A stretch of DNA of 39,814 nt from Cyanobacteriota bacterium. Lineage in GTDB: Bacteria > Cyanobacteriota > Cyanobacteriia > Cyanobacteriales > Microcoleaceae. The stretch's first letter is position 1; each line of letters starts with the position of its first letter. The position numbers and the translations under genes are program-made. The stretch covers positions 1-39,814 of the forward strand of contig JANYGO010000374.1 of assembly GCA_025362325.1 (NCBI GenBank), written 5' to 3'. Of the stretch, positions 7,787 through 14,902 are shown one piece after another. The notes under the pieces were generated by a model. That model made no database searches, was not told the DNA's origin, and was given only the letters and a program-made list of their open reading frames with translations.

Positions 7787-8052
7787 ATTCACGCATTACA
7801 ACCGAGTTCCGTAAATTATTTGCTGATTTACCTGAACAAGTTCGAGCTCAGACGCGGGCGGCGTATCGCCAGTTCAAGCAAAACCCAAGTCACCCAAGCC
7901 TGCGTTTCAAGAAGGTGCATCCAGAGTTACCAATCTATTCGGCCAGAATTAGCAAAAACTATCGAGCACTTGGTCAGTTGGATGGAGACACTGCCATCTG
8001 GTTTTGGGTTGGTTCACACGCAGAGTACGATAAGTTGCTGGGGCAGTTGTAG
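7783..8052 (+). CDS. RelE/YafQ-like toxin-fold protein
   Basis: 89 residues starting with GTG inside the GTGA overlap with the upstream stop. It has the compact layout of the RelE/ParE superfamily: an N-terminal helical pair (FRKLFADLPEQVRAQTRAAYRQF), then LRFKKVHPELPIYSARISKNYRALG and IWFWVGSHAEYDKLL. The Arg in ARIS/YRALG and the His in GSHAEYDKL sit at the positions of catalytic residues in YafQ-like ribosome-dependent endoribonucleases. Families like this are usually preceded by a small DNA-binding antitoxin; none is present. Toxic activity is therefore inferred from the fold, and the antitoxin could be the 198-residue neighbour or could be missing. Confidence 0.78.
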   Translation: MNSRITTEFRKLFADLPEQVRAQTRAAYRQFKQNPSHPSLRFKKVHPELPIYSARISKNYRALGQLDGDTAIWFWVGSHAEYDKLLGQL

Positions 8053-8188
8053 CGCGGGGCGGGAATGGATTCGGGAAGGAATGGCAACACCCATTGAGCA
8101 TTACGATCGCCCTTTGGAGTGGTGAGTTTGCTAACTAGACGTGCCATAATCAGCCATACTCTCTGGTATGCGATCGCCTAGACATATT

Positions 8189-9958
8189 ATGGACGCACTA
8201 ATCGGCAAAAGTTTACAGGGCGGAAAATATACCCTCGAACAAGAACTGGGGCGAGGCGGCTTTGGGATTACTTTCCGGGCAAATCACCGCTACTTAGGAC
8301 AGCCCGTGGTGATTAAAACCCTCAACGAATCTCTGCGGCGCGATCCCAAATTTGCCGAGTTCGATCGCAAATTCCAAGACGAAGCGAGGCGATTGGCTTC
8401 CTGCGTCCATCCAAATATAGTCCGCGTCAGCGACTTTTTTGTGGAAGACGGGCAGCCTTACATGGTAATGGACTACATAGCCGGTCAGAATTTGGGCGAT
8501 GTAGTCGGTACAAACAATCCCCTTCCCGAAAATCTGGCAATTCTCTACATCACTCAAATTGGGGCTGCTTTGAAAGCAGTTCATCAAAAGGGTTTGCTGC
8601 ACCGAGATGTCAAGCCGCAAAACATAATTTTGCGCCAAAACACTCAGGAAGTCGTGCTCATTGATTTTGGCATAGCCCGCGAGTTTACGGACGGCGCAAC
8701 TCAAAGTCACACTAATATGGTGTCCGACGGCTACGCACCCCCAGAACAGTATTTCGCCCAAGGAAAATATACCCCCGCCACCGATGTTTACGGTATGGCG
8801 GCGACGCTTTACACTTTACTGACAGCACGGGTGCCGGTGGCTGCAATTTTGCGCACCAGCCAGCCGATGCCTTCACCCCGCGACTTGCGGCCTGACTTAA
8901 GTGTGACTGTGAGTCAAGCGGTGATGCGGGGGATGACGGTAGAGGCTCAAAATCGCCCTGCTAGCGTGGATGAGTGGCTGTCGCTGCTGCACGGGCAGGG
9001 TGCTGCTGCGTCGCCGGACACCGGGCCGACGGTGGCGGTGATGCCGGGACACGGGCCTCAGTCGCCGGCAAATGTGAGAACAGCGCCTGCTGTGGTGACG
9101 AATGGCTCCGGCAACCGCAAAGTTTGGTTGATTTTGGGGTTGGTGGCGATCGCCCTGATAGTTGCAAGTTTAGTCGGTGTTGCTAGGGTTTTCCTCAACC
9201 GGCAGTCTCCCGAACCCGCACCGGTAGCGAAGGACGATCGCACTTCAGCCCCCGCAGATCCAGACGCGCGATCGAGCCCCGCACCAATTCCCACACCCAC
9301 ACCCACAGCAACTCCAACTCGCCGAGAAACTCCGCCACCGGCTGCAGAAACTCCAACACCAACACCAACACCAACACCCGCGCCTGCTGAAACTCCTTTG
9401 TCGCCAACACCAGCCCCAGCGCCAACAACCGCAGGGGAAGGCGCAAAGACACCGCCGCTACAAGAACCAACGGAAAAACTTGTTGACAAGGAGTTGCCGA
9501 TTGATCGATCCGCACCCAGCCCCGAACAACCGGCAACCAGCTATCAGAAGACTCCCACGATCCCAGGATTTGCGGTTGGTACGCCGGAAAGTCAGATTGT
9601 AGGTGCATTGGGAAATCCGACAGACTCTCAAGCCCGTGGCTATTGGCCGAATACTCGCACCGCACTTTACGAATTGCTGCCGAACCGGGTGACTCTCGGC
9701 TATATTTACGATCGCGATTCCGACAAATTAGTGCAAACAGAGGGTTCTTTTGCCCCGTCGGTGGATGATTTGGTGGTGCGAACCGCCTTAAACGGGATGG
9801 TAGGCGGTGCCAACCGGAAGATTTTGCAAGGCTTGGGGGACGTGCAGCAGCGCCGGACTAATCGGTTTGCGTTTAGCAAGGGTTCGCTCTCAGGTACGAT
9901 CGAACGCAATGAGCGCGATCGGATTTACATCGGCGTTTGGGACGAAAATTTGCATTAA
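8189..9958 (+). CDS. Membrane-anchored Hanks-type Ser/Thr protein kinase
   Basis: 589 residues from ATG 8189 (in-frame ATG 8168 adds seven residues; [10 protein letters not shown] is the start usual for this family). Kinase domain about 15-275: Gly loop GRGGFGITF (21-29), Lys43, catalytic HRDVKPQN (138-145), DFG (159-161), GYAPPEQ activation end (181-187). All catalytic residues are present, so it should be active. A transmembrane helix ([20 protein letters not shown], about 312-331) is followed by a Pro/Thr/Ala-rich linker with PTPTPTPT runs and a C-terminal domain (from [11 protein letters not shown]) typical of cyanobacterial kinases, likely periplasmic and sensory. It lies downstream of the toxin operon in the same direction but with a 136-nt gap. 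Confidence 0.92.
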   Translation: MDALIGKSLQGGKYTLEQELGRGGFGITFRANHRYLGQPVVIKTLNESLRRDPKFAEFDRKFQDEARRLASCVHPNIVRVSDFFVEDGQPYMVMDYIAGQNLGDVVGTNNPLPENLAILYITQIGAALKAVHQKGLLHRDVKPQNIILRQNTQEVVLIDFGIAREFTDGATQSHTNMVSDGYAPPEQYFAQGKYTPATDVYGMAATLYTLLTARVPVAAILRTSQPMPSPRDLRPDLSVTVSQAVMRGMTVEAQNRPASVDEWLSLLHGQGAAASPDTGPTVAVMPGHGPQSPANVRTAPAVVTNGSGNRKVWLILGLVAIALIVASLVGVARVFLNRQSPEPAPVAKDDRTSAPADPDARSSPAPIPTPTPTATPTRRETPPPAAETPTPTPTPTPAPAETPLSPTPAPAPTTAGEGAKTPPLQEPTEKLVDKELPIDRSAPSPEQPATSYQKTPTIPGFAVGTPESQIVGALGNPTDSQARGYWPNTRTALYELLPNRVTLGYIYDRDSDKLVQTEGSFAPSVDDLVVRTALNGMVGGANRKILQGLGDVQQRRTNRFAFSKGSLSGTIERNERDRIYIGVWDENLH

Positions 9959-9981
9959 TCCAGGACGATCGACCTAAGTTC

Positions 9982-10037
9982 GGTGCGTCAGGCGCAAATT
10001 CTCTCTTTGCGATCGGCACATTCGGAGCTGACGCACC
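9982..10037. terminator. Inverted repeat after the kinase gene
   Basis: ggtgcgtcag (9982-9991) pairs perfectly with ctgacgcacc (10028-10037) across a 36-nt spacer, 23 nt after the kinase stop. A possible terminator, but this sequence type is also a dispersed repeat in cyanobacteria. Confidence 0.45.
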
Positions 10038-10069
10038 CTACAATAACTATTTGCGAAACAATCCAAAAT

Positions 10070-10148
10070 CTAAAATCCCCAATCCAAAATCCCCAATCTT
10101 CAATCTTCAATCTTCAATCCAAAATCCAAAATCTAAAATCTAAAATCA
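10070..10148. repeat. Heptanucleotide array (aatccaaaatc/aatcttc type)
   Basis: About eleven degenerate 7-bp units of the forms atccaaa, atctaaa, atcccca and atcttca run head to tail just upstream of the tmRNA gene. A typical short tandemly repeated repetitive sequence. Confidence 0.75.
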
Positions 10149-10190
10149 ATTGACGTTACACAAAATATGGTCTACAATTAGAGGACACGA

Positions 10191-10578
10191 GGGGCTGTAA
10201 TGGTTTCGACAGGGTGGCGAAAGCTGCTCCGTGATGCAGGTCGAGAGGGAGTCCACTCTCGTTAATATCGGCTCAAACAAAAAAGTAAATGCGAACAACA
10301 TCGTTCCTTTCGCTCGCAAAGCCGTAGCTGTAGCCTAAAAACTTCTCTAGCTTGGTTCAGAGTGTATGCCGCTTAACTCCGTTAAAGGCAGCATAACAAC
10401 CCCCAACGGATGCCCTAGCTAAACGTTTCTAGTCGTCTAGCCGGGAAAGCAATCACTAGAAAATCCCCCCATTTGGGATAAAGATGGTTCCCGCCCCAAG
10501 GATTAGAGGGGATAAACCTGTGAATGATCGGAAGGTAAATACCCATTTTGGACGGCAGTTCGATTCTGCCCAGTTCCA
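10191..10578 (+). ncRNA. ssrA: tmRNA (transfer-messenger RNA)
   Basis: One-piece tmRNA that rescues stalled ribosomes. The 5' end ggggctgtaatggtttcgac and the 3' end ggcagttcgattctgcc-cagttcc-a are diagnostic: the T arm is at about 10553-10570 and the acceptor stem pairs 10191-10197 with 10571-10577 including two G-U pairs. CCA is not encoded (atca follows). The tag frame runs from gcg at 10291 to taa at 10336-10338 and encodes ANNIVPFARKAVAVA, the usual cyanobacterial ANNIVPFAR start with a hydrophobic degradation signal. A C-rich/G-rich stretch at about 10464-10515 fits the pseudoknot region. Found upstream of the ndh cluster. Confidence 0.96.
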
Positions 10579-10637
10579 TCAAAAAAGTGACGTAAAATCA
10601 ATGGTTTAAGCCATTTGAAAGCCACTTTACAAAATTC

Positions 10638-10672
10638 AAAGGGCTCGCGAGTTAACTCGCGAGCCCTTTTGT
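10638..10672 (+). terminator. Strong hairpin terminator downstream of ssrA
   Basis: A perfect 14-bp stem, aaagggctcgcgag with ctcgcgagcccttt, with a ttaa loop at 10638-10669, followed by tgttt. It lies about 60 nt beyond the tmRNA 3' end and is the strongest Rho-independent-like hairpin in the window. Confidence 0.8.
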
Positions 10673-10705
10673 TTGGGCTATATGTCCCTGGACGCACGGG
10701 TAGTC

Positions 10706-10770
10706 AGAAACCGGGTTTTTGCGAGAAAACTTCGTTACAGCACGCAGAAACGCATAAAAACCCGGTTTCT
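10706..10770. repeat. AGAAACCGGG inverted-repeat element, copy 1
   Basis: Perfect 15-bp inverted repeat: agaaaccgggttttt (10706-10720) and aaaaacccggtttct (10756-10770), 35-nt spacer. A member of the family found again at 17300, 33353, 33417, 34341 and 34435. Confidence 0.85.
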
Positions 10771-10820
10771 TTGGTATTTATGCGTCTAGGACTAAACAAC
10801 CACGAGTAGTCAGCCAACAA

Positions 10821-10890
10821 TCAACCGTCAACCGTCAACCGTCAACCGTCAACCGTCAACCGTCAACCGTCAACCGTCAACCATCAACCA
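10821..10890. repeat. Ten-unit heptanucleotide array (tcaaccg)
   Basis: Eight identical copies of tcaaccg (10821-10876) followed by two of tcaacca (10877-10890). It is the most regular short tandem array in the window, located in the 510-nt gene-free stretch between ssrA and ndhA. The rest of that stretch (10891-11088) should contain the ndhA promoter; nothing certain is visible. Confidence 0.9.
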
Positions 10891-11062
10891 TCAGTTACCA
10901 ACCCATTAGCTAAGCTGCGGGATCACATAATTAGAACTTCACCTCATCCGTGCGTTCTTCGAGGCTGTCGAGCGATATACTATTAGGCGGTAAAGCATTA
11001 AAAATCTTTACAAAAACCCCGCTCTCTAAGCCTACTCCTACGAAGGACGGGTGAAAAATTAT

Positions 11063-11092
11063 ATGGCGATCGCTCAAAAGCTGGAAACATGA
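11063..11092 (+). other. Nine-codon ORF overlapping the ndhA start
   Basis: atggcgatcgctcaa... encodes MAIAQKLET and ends with a TGA at 11090-11092 that overlaps the ndhA ATG (11089-11091) as ATGA. If translated, it would couple ndhA initiation to upstream termination. It may equally be chance; AAGGAC at 11043-11048 is rather far upstream. Confidence 0.35.
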
Positions 11093-12207
11093 ACCCAGGA
11101 ATTGACTTACAAGGAAGTTTCGTAGAAGCCCTAATCAATTGGGGCTTACCGGCAGACATCGCCCAAGTGCTGTGGCTGCCGCTGCCGATGGTGCTGATGA
11201 TTGTCGGTGCTGTTTTCGGGGTACTGACTAGCGTCTGGCTAGAGCGGAAAATTTCCGCCGCCGCTCAACAGCGGATTGGCCCCGAATTTATCGGCCCTCT
11301 GGGAGTGCTCGCACCCGTTGCTGACGGCCTGAAGTTGGTATTCAAGGAAGATATTGTACCGGCAAAAGCTGACGCGCTGCTGTTCACCCTCGGGCCGGTG
11401 ATTGTCGTGATTCCAGTGTTTCTGTCCTACTTAATCGTACCCTTCGGCGAACATATGCTGATCGCCGATATGGGGACAGCAATATTTCTGTGGATTGCTC
11501 TTTCTAGCATTCAGCCGATCGGCTTGCTGATGTCGGGCTATGCTTCTAATAACAAATACGCCCTCCTCGGCGGACTCAGAGCAGCCGCTCAATCCCTCAG
11601 CTACGAAATTCCCCTAGCTTTGGCAGTATTGGCAGTTGTGATGATGTCCAATAGCTTAAGTACGATCGACATCGTACAGCAACAAGCCGGCTACGGCATC
11701 ATCGGCTGGAACGTCTGGCGACAACCCGCCGGTTTTTTAATTTTCTGGATAGCAGCCCTCGCAGAATGCGAACGGTTGCCCTTCGACCTTCCCGAAGCAG
11801 AAGAAGAATTGGTAGCAGGATATCAGACTGAGTACACAGGCATGAAATTTGCTCTGTACTACATCGCTTCCTACGTTAACCTCGTCCTTTCTTGCCTGCT
11901 AGTAGCAGTTTTGTACCTCGGCGGCTGGGAATGCCCGATTCCTGTCGGAGTCATCTCCAATGCCCTGGGATTGAGCGAGACCACTCCTTGGTTGCAGGTA
12001 ATTACCGGCTTGCTGGGCATTACCATGACCATGCTGAAAGCCTACTTTTTCCTGTTTCTGGCAATTCTGCTGCGCTGGACTCTGCCGCGAGTTCGGATCG
12101 ACCAATTGCTCAATTTGGGATGGAAGTTTTTGCTTCCCGTTGCTTTAGTTAATTTGCTATTAACCGCAGCTTTGAAGCTGGCCTTTCCCTTTGCTTTTGG
12201 CGGTTAA
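11089..12207 (+). CDS. ndhA: NAD(P)H-quinone oxidoreductase subunit 1 (NdhA)
   Basis: 372 residues, full length for the NuoH/ND1 homologue of cyanobacterial NDH-1. Eight or so membrane helices. Diagnostic segments are [33 protein letters not shown] (about 48-80) and the quinone-site loop [31 protein letters not shown] (about 228-258). It is the membrane subunit linking the peripheral arm to the proton-pumping arm; NDH-1 works in respiration and photosynthetic cyclic electron flow. First gene of ndhA-I-G-E, the conserved cyanobacterial order, all on the plus strand. The ATG at 11089 overlaps a short upstream ORF and has only a weak GGAAAC upstream. Confidence 0.97.
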   Translation: MNPGIDLQGSFVEALINWGLPADIAQVLWLPLPMVLMIVGAVFGVLTSVWLERKISAAAQQRIGPEFIGPLGVLAPVADGLKLVFKEDIVPAKADALLFTLGPVIVVIPVFLSYLIVPFGEHMLIADMGTAIFLWIALSSIQPIGLLMSGYASNNKYALLGGLRAAAQSLSYEIPLALAVLAVVMMSNSLSTIDIVQQQAGYGIIGWNVWRQPAGFLIFWIAALAECERLPFDLPEAEEELVAGYQTEYTGMKFALYYIASYVNLVLSCLLVAVLYLGGWECPIPVGVISNALGLSETTPWLQVITGLLGITMTMLKAYFFLFLAILLRWTLPRVRIDQLLNLGWKFLLPVALVNLLLTAALKLAFPFAFGG

Positions 12208-12310
12208 TTGATAATAGGTAAAAGGCAATAGCTAACACAAATTAGCTGTTAACCAATTACCTGTTATCAATTAGCAATTACCAAAAACTCAAGTACAGAG
12301 AGAGAACACA

Positions 12311-12889
12311 ATGCTAAAATTCCTCAATCAAGTAGGCGAATACGCCAAAGAAACTCTTCAAGCTGCCAAGTATATCGGTCAAGGGCTATCTGTGACTTTT
12401 GACCACATGAGACGCCGGCCGATTACGGTGCAGTATCCTTACGAAAAACTAATTCCTTCCGAACGTTTCCGGGGCAGAATTCACTTTGAATTTGACAAGT
12501 GCATCTCCTGCGAAGTCTGCGTTCGAGTTTGTCCGATCAATTTACCTGTGGTGGATTGGGAATTTAACAAAGAAACTAAGAAGAAACAGCTCAAGCACTA
12601 CAGTATCGATTTCGGGGTGTGCATCTTCTGCGGCAACTGCGTAGAATATTGTCCGACGAATTGTTTGTCGATGACAGAAGAATACGAATTAGCTGCTTAC
12701 GAACGTCACGAATTGAATTATGATAACGTGGCTCTCGGACGTTTGCCCTACAAGGTTACAGATGACCCGATGGTAACACCATTGCGGGAATTCGCTTATT
12801 TACCTAAAGGTGCGATCGACCCTCATGAAGTTTCCTACACCGATCGCCGCGCTGGTCTCCGCCCAGAGGAAATTCAGGAAAGTAAGTAA
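12311..12889 (+). CDS. ndhI: NAD(P)H-quinone oxidoreductase subunit I (NdhI), 2x[4Fe-4S]
   Basis: 192 residues. Two ferredoxin-type cluster motifs: C64-C67-C70-C74 ([12 protein letters not shown]) and C104-C107-C110-C114 ([12 protein letters not shown]). Matches the NuoI/NdhI subunit that passes electrons through clusters N6a and N6b to the quinone-site cluster. N-terminal amphipathic helix ([23 protein letters not shown]) contacts the membrane arm. An AGAGAG stretch precedes the ATG at 12311. The 103-nt gap after ndhA contains short imperfect inverted repeats (taattggt/ccaattac types). Confidence 0.97.
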   Translation: MLKFLNQVGEYAKETLQAAKYIGQGLSVTFDHMRRRPITVQYPYEKLIPSERFRGRIHFEFDKCISCEVCVRVCPINLPVVDWEFNKETKKKQLKHYSIDFGVCIFCGNCVEYCPTNCLSMTEEYELAAYERHELNYDNVALGRLPYKVTDDPMVTPLREFAYLPKGAIDPHEVSYTDRRAGLRPEEIQESK

Positions 12890-13001
12890 TTAGTCATTAG
12901 TCAGCAGTCATCAGTCATTAGTGAAATAACCAATAATTAATGACTGCTAACTAATGAGTAAAAACAAACAATATAAAACTAATGATTGAGGATTAAAAAT
13001 T
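12890..13001. repeat. Short tandem/inverted repeats between ndhI and ndhG
   Basis: Units of tagtcat and cagtcat run from 12893 to about 12921, and a complementary stretch, aattaatgactgctaacta, follows at about 12931-12955, so the transcript can fold between the two genes. Confidence 0.5.
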
Positions 13002-13625
13002 GTGAATCTAGCCGAAGGGGTTCAACTTGTTTCATTTGGCATCCTGTCAGTAATGATGATTGGAGGAGCATTAGGAGTAGTCCTATTCTCCAACATCGTT
13101 TACTCAGCATTTTTGCTGTGCGGCGTATTTACCAGCATTGCGGGTTTGTACCTGTTGCTGAATGCTGATTTTGTCGCAGCAGCGCAAGTCTTGATTTATG
13201 TTGGTGCTGTCAACGTCTTAATTTTGTTTGCCATCATGTTGGTAAACAAACGAGAAGAGTTCCGCACAATTCCCAATGCTTGGGTGCGTCAACTAGCAAC
13301 CGCACTGGTTTGTGCTGGTTTGTTTGCGCTGTTGGGTACGATGGTAGTGTCTACTCCTTGGGCAATTGTGACAACTACGGGAGCACCGGCGGAAAGTTCA
13401 ATTGTCACCATCGCCAAACACTTCTTCACCGACTATTTGCTACCTTTCGAGTTAGCATCAGTGTTCTTGTTGATGGCAATGGTAGGAGCAATTGTCTTGG
13501 CGCGCCGCGATTTCTTCCCGGATGAACTGTCAATGAAACAATCGGAAACACCAGCTTTTAGCTTGCCAGAACGCCCGCGCGAATTAGTTTCTGCCGGTGA
13601 TGTTTCTTCAGCAGAAACAAAGTAA
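13002..13625 (+). CDS. ndhG: NAD(P)H-quinone oxidoreductase subunit 6 (NdhG)
   Basis: 207 residues, NuoJ/ND6 homologue of NDH-1 with five membrane helices. The family-typical block is GLYLLLNADFVAAAQVLIYVGAVNVLILFAIMLVNKREE (about 49-87), with the pi-bulge helix glycines; a further helix with LPFELASVFLLMAMVGAIVLARRD lies at about 147-170. The start is a GTG at 13002 preceded by GAGG about 10 nt upstream. The C-terminal tail of about 35 residues is hydrophilic. Third gene of the ndhAIGE cluster. Confidence 0.96.
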   Translation: MNLAEGVQLVSFGILSVMMIGGALGVVLFSNIVYSAFLLCGVFTSIAGLYLLLNADFVAAAQVLIYVGAVNVLILFAIMLVNKREEFRTIPNAWVRQLATALVCAGLFALLGTMVVSTPWAIVTTTGAPAESSIVTIAKHFFTDYLLPFELASVFLLMAMVGAIVLARRDFFPDELSMKQSETPAFSLPERPRELVSAGDVSSAETK

Positions 13626-13704
13626 TTGCATGGTGTGTACTTTGCACCTCATGCTTCGCTGTTGCGGCATTTAAATTGTGTGTCAAGAATTAATCAAACT
13701 CTTG

Positions 13705-13731
13705 TGGGACGTTGCTCCGAGCAGCGTCCCA
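13705..13731. repeat. Hairpin between ndhG and ndhE
   Basis: tgggacgttgct and agcagcgtccca form a 12-bp stem (one G-U pair) around a 3-nt loop. It lies within the operon, so it may slow or partly terminate transcription, or stabilise the upstream mRNA; it resembles a dispersed repeat. Confidence 0.6.
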
Positions 13732-13808
13732 AATAGATAATTTAAATGCGCAGCCTCTCTATCTGCCTGTTTTGTAGTAATTTAGATCGAGAAAAACTAG
13801 AAAAACTT

Positions 13809-14120
13809 ATGCAACTGCAACTCCAGTATTTCCTGTTATTAGCTGCTGCACTTTTCTGTATTGGCATTTACGGTTTAATTACCAGCAGAAATGCAGTGCG
13901 GGTGTTGATGTCGATCGAGTTGATGCTAAATGCAGTCAATCTCAACCTGATGGGTTTTTCTAACTATCTTGACCCCGTACAGATTAAAGGTCAAGTATTT
14001 ACGGTTTTTGTAGTCACGGTTGCGGCTGCTGAGGCCGCAGTCGGTTTGGCTATTGTTTTGGCGATTTACCGCAACCGCAATACCGTAGACATGGAAGAGT
14101 TTAACTTGCTGAAGTGGTAA
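13809..14120 (+). CDS. ndhE: NAD(P)H-quinone oxidoreductase subunit 4L (NdhE)
   Basis: 103 residues from ATG 13809, the usual length of NuoK/ND4L; an in-frame ATG at 13746 would add 21 residues not seen in the family. Three membrane helices: [40 protein letters not shown] (with the conserved membrane-embedded Glu in [12 protein letters not shown]) and [23 protein letters not shown] (second conserved Glu). It forms part of the proton path next to NdhA and NdhG. Last gene of the cluster. Confidence 0.96.
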   Translation: MQLQLQYFLLLAAALFCIGIYGLITSRNAVRVLMSIELMLNAVNLNLMGFSNYLDPVQIKGQVFTVFVVTVAAAEAAVGLAIVLAIYRNRNTVDMEEFNLLKW

Positions 14121-14122
14121 TT

Positions 14123-14161
14123 AGTCATTAGTCATTAGTCATTAGTCATTAGTCATTAGTC
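14123..14161. repeat. Heptanucleotide array (tagtcat)
   Basis: Five consecutive tagtcat units directly after the ndhE stop, related to the tagtcat units between ndhI and ndhG. Confidence 0.8.
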
Positions 14162-14231
14162 AAAACTTCTGACAGTTTCAATGATTGCGTAGGTGGCTAG
14201 AAACGTAGTCACAGACGGCTGTTTGCCGATT

Positions 14232-14330
14232 AGGCCCAGATCCCCCCTAGCCCCCCTTGCTTTCGGGGGGGACAAGACTCTTCTCAAAGTCCCCCCCGAA
14301 AGCAAGGGGGATGCGAGGGGGATCAGGCCT
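14232..14330. repeat. Long imperfect inverted repeat, MITE-like element
   Basis: Two arms of about 40 bases, left 14232-14272 and right 14289-14330, are nearly complementary: gatcccccctag...ccttgctttcggggggga pairs with tcccccccgaaagcaaggggg...gggggatc, and the outer ends aggcc(c)agatc/gatcaggcct also pair. The central spacer is about 17 nt. The 290-nt gap between ndhE and folB consists largely of this and the preceding array. No ORF. It could also act as a terminator between the convergent ndhE and folB. Confidence 0.8.
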
Positions 14331-14410
14331 GGCGTCTAAACGAGAGATACAAAGGTTTTCGGGCTTAAGTTGACACGATCAAAGACACTGTCGTCCTTAC
14401 TCGCAACCAG

Positions 14411-14776
14411 TTAATTACTGTCTTTGCTTCTAGTAATTTCTAGAGTAATTCTGCCGCCAAAGTCAGGAATCGGAGCGGCCGGTTTTGATAGTTGTAGCTT
14501 GACTTGCTCGACTAAAGGTAGTTCTAAAAGCGCTTGGGCGATCGCATCTGCTAGCTTTTCTATCAATAAAAACTTAGAGTTTTTGACAAGCTGTTGGATC
14601 AGAGTAATTGCACTTCGGTAATCGAGAGTAAGATTAATATCATCGCTTTTGCCGGCGGGCGACAAATCGAGCCAGAGAGTGACATCCACCTCAAACCACT
14701 GCCCCAACACTTGTTCTTCAGGTAGATAGCCCGTGTAGCCGTAGCAGCGAATTCCTGTAAGTTGAATAGAATCCAT
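14411..14776 (-). CDS. folB: Dihydroneopterin aldolase
   Basis: 121 residues, normal length for FolB. It opens with MDSIQLTGIRCYGYTGYLPEEQ, the conserved strand-helix start of the family (Glu20/21 likely the pterin-binding glutamate), then DYRSAITLIQQLV and LIEKLADAIAQALL, and ends with VKLQLSKPAAPIPDFGG with the catalytic Lys98. It converts 7,8-dihydroneopterin to 6-hydroxymethyl-dihydropterin and glycolaldehyde in folate synthesis. First of a block of minus-strand genes; not clearly in an operon with the kinase upstream. Confidence 0.93.
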   Translation of the reverse strand: MDSIQLTGIRCYGYTGYLPEEQVLGQWFEVDVTLWLDLSPAGKSDDINLTLDYRSAITLIQQLVKNSKFLLIEKLADAIAQALLELPLVEQVKLQLSKPAAPIPDFGGRITLEITRSKDSN

Positions 14777-14902
14777 TGTGAAATAAACTAAAAGTGCATT
14801 GCCTATACCAATTTACATTGAACCATATAAATTTCTCTGTCCTCTCTTCTCTGCGCCAATATTTTTCTCTGCTGTTCGTGCGCTCTTATGATATCTTAAA
14901 TA

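Noticed and set aside
8294-8761. 155-codon minus-strand ORF within the first kinase gene
   Set aside because: Antisense to the conserved kinase domain; no family features.
9058-9489. Gly/Val-repeat ORF opposite the kinase linker
   Set aside because: Complement of the Pro/Thr-rich linker repeats, not an independent protein.
13746-13808. 21-codon extension of ndhE
   Set aside because: NdhE is about 100-103 residues in this group and starts with the hydrophobic helix at 13809.
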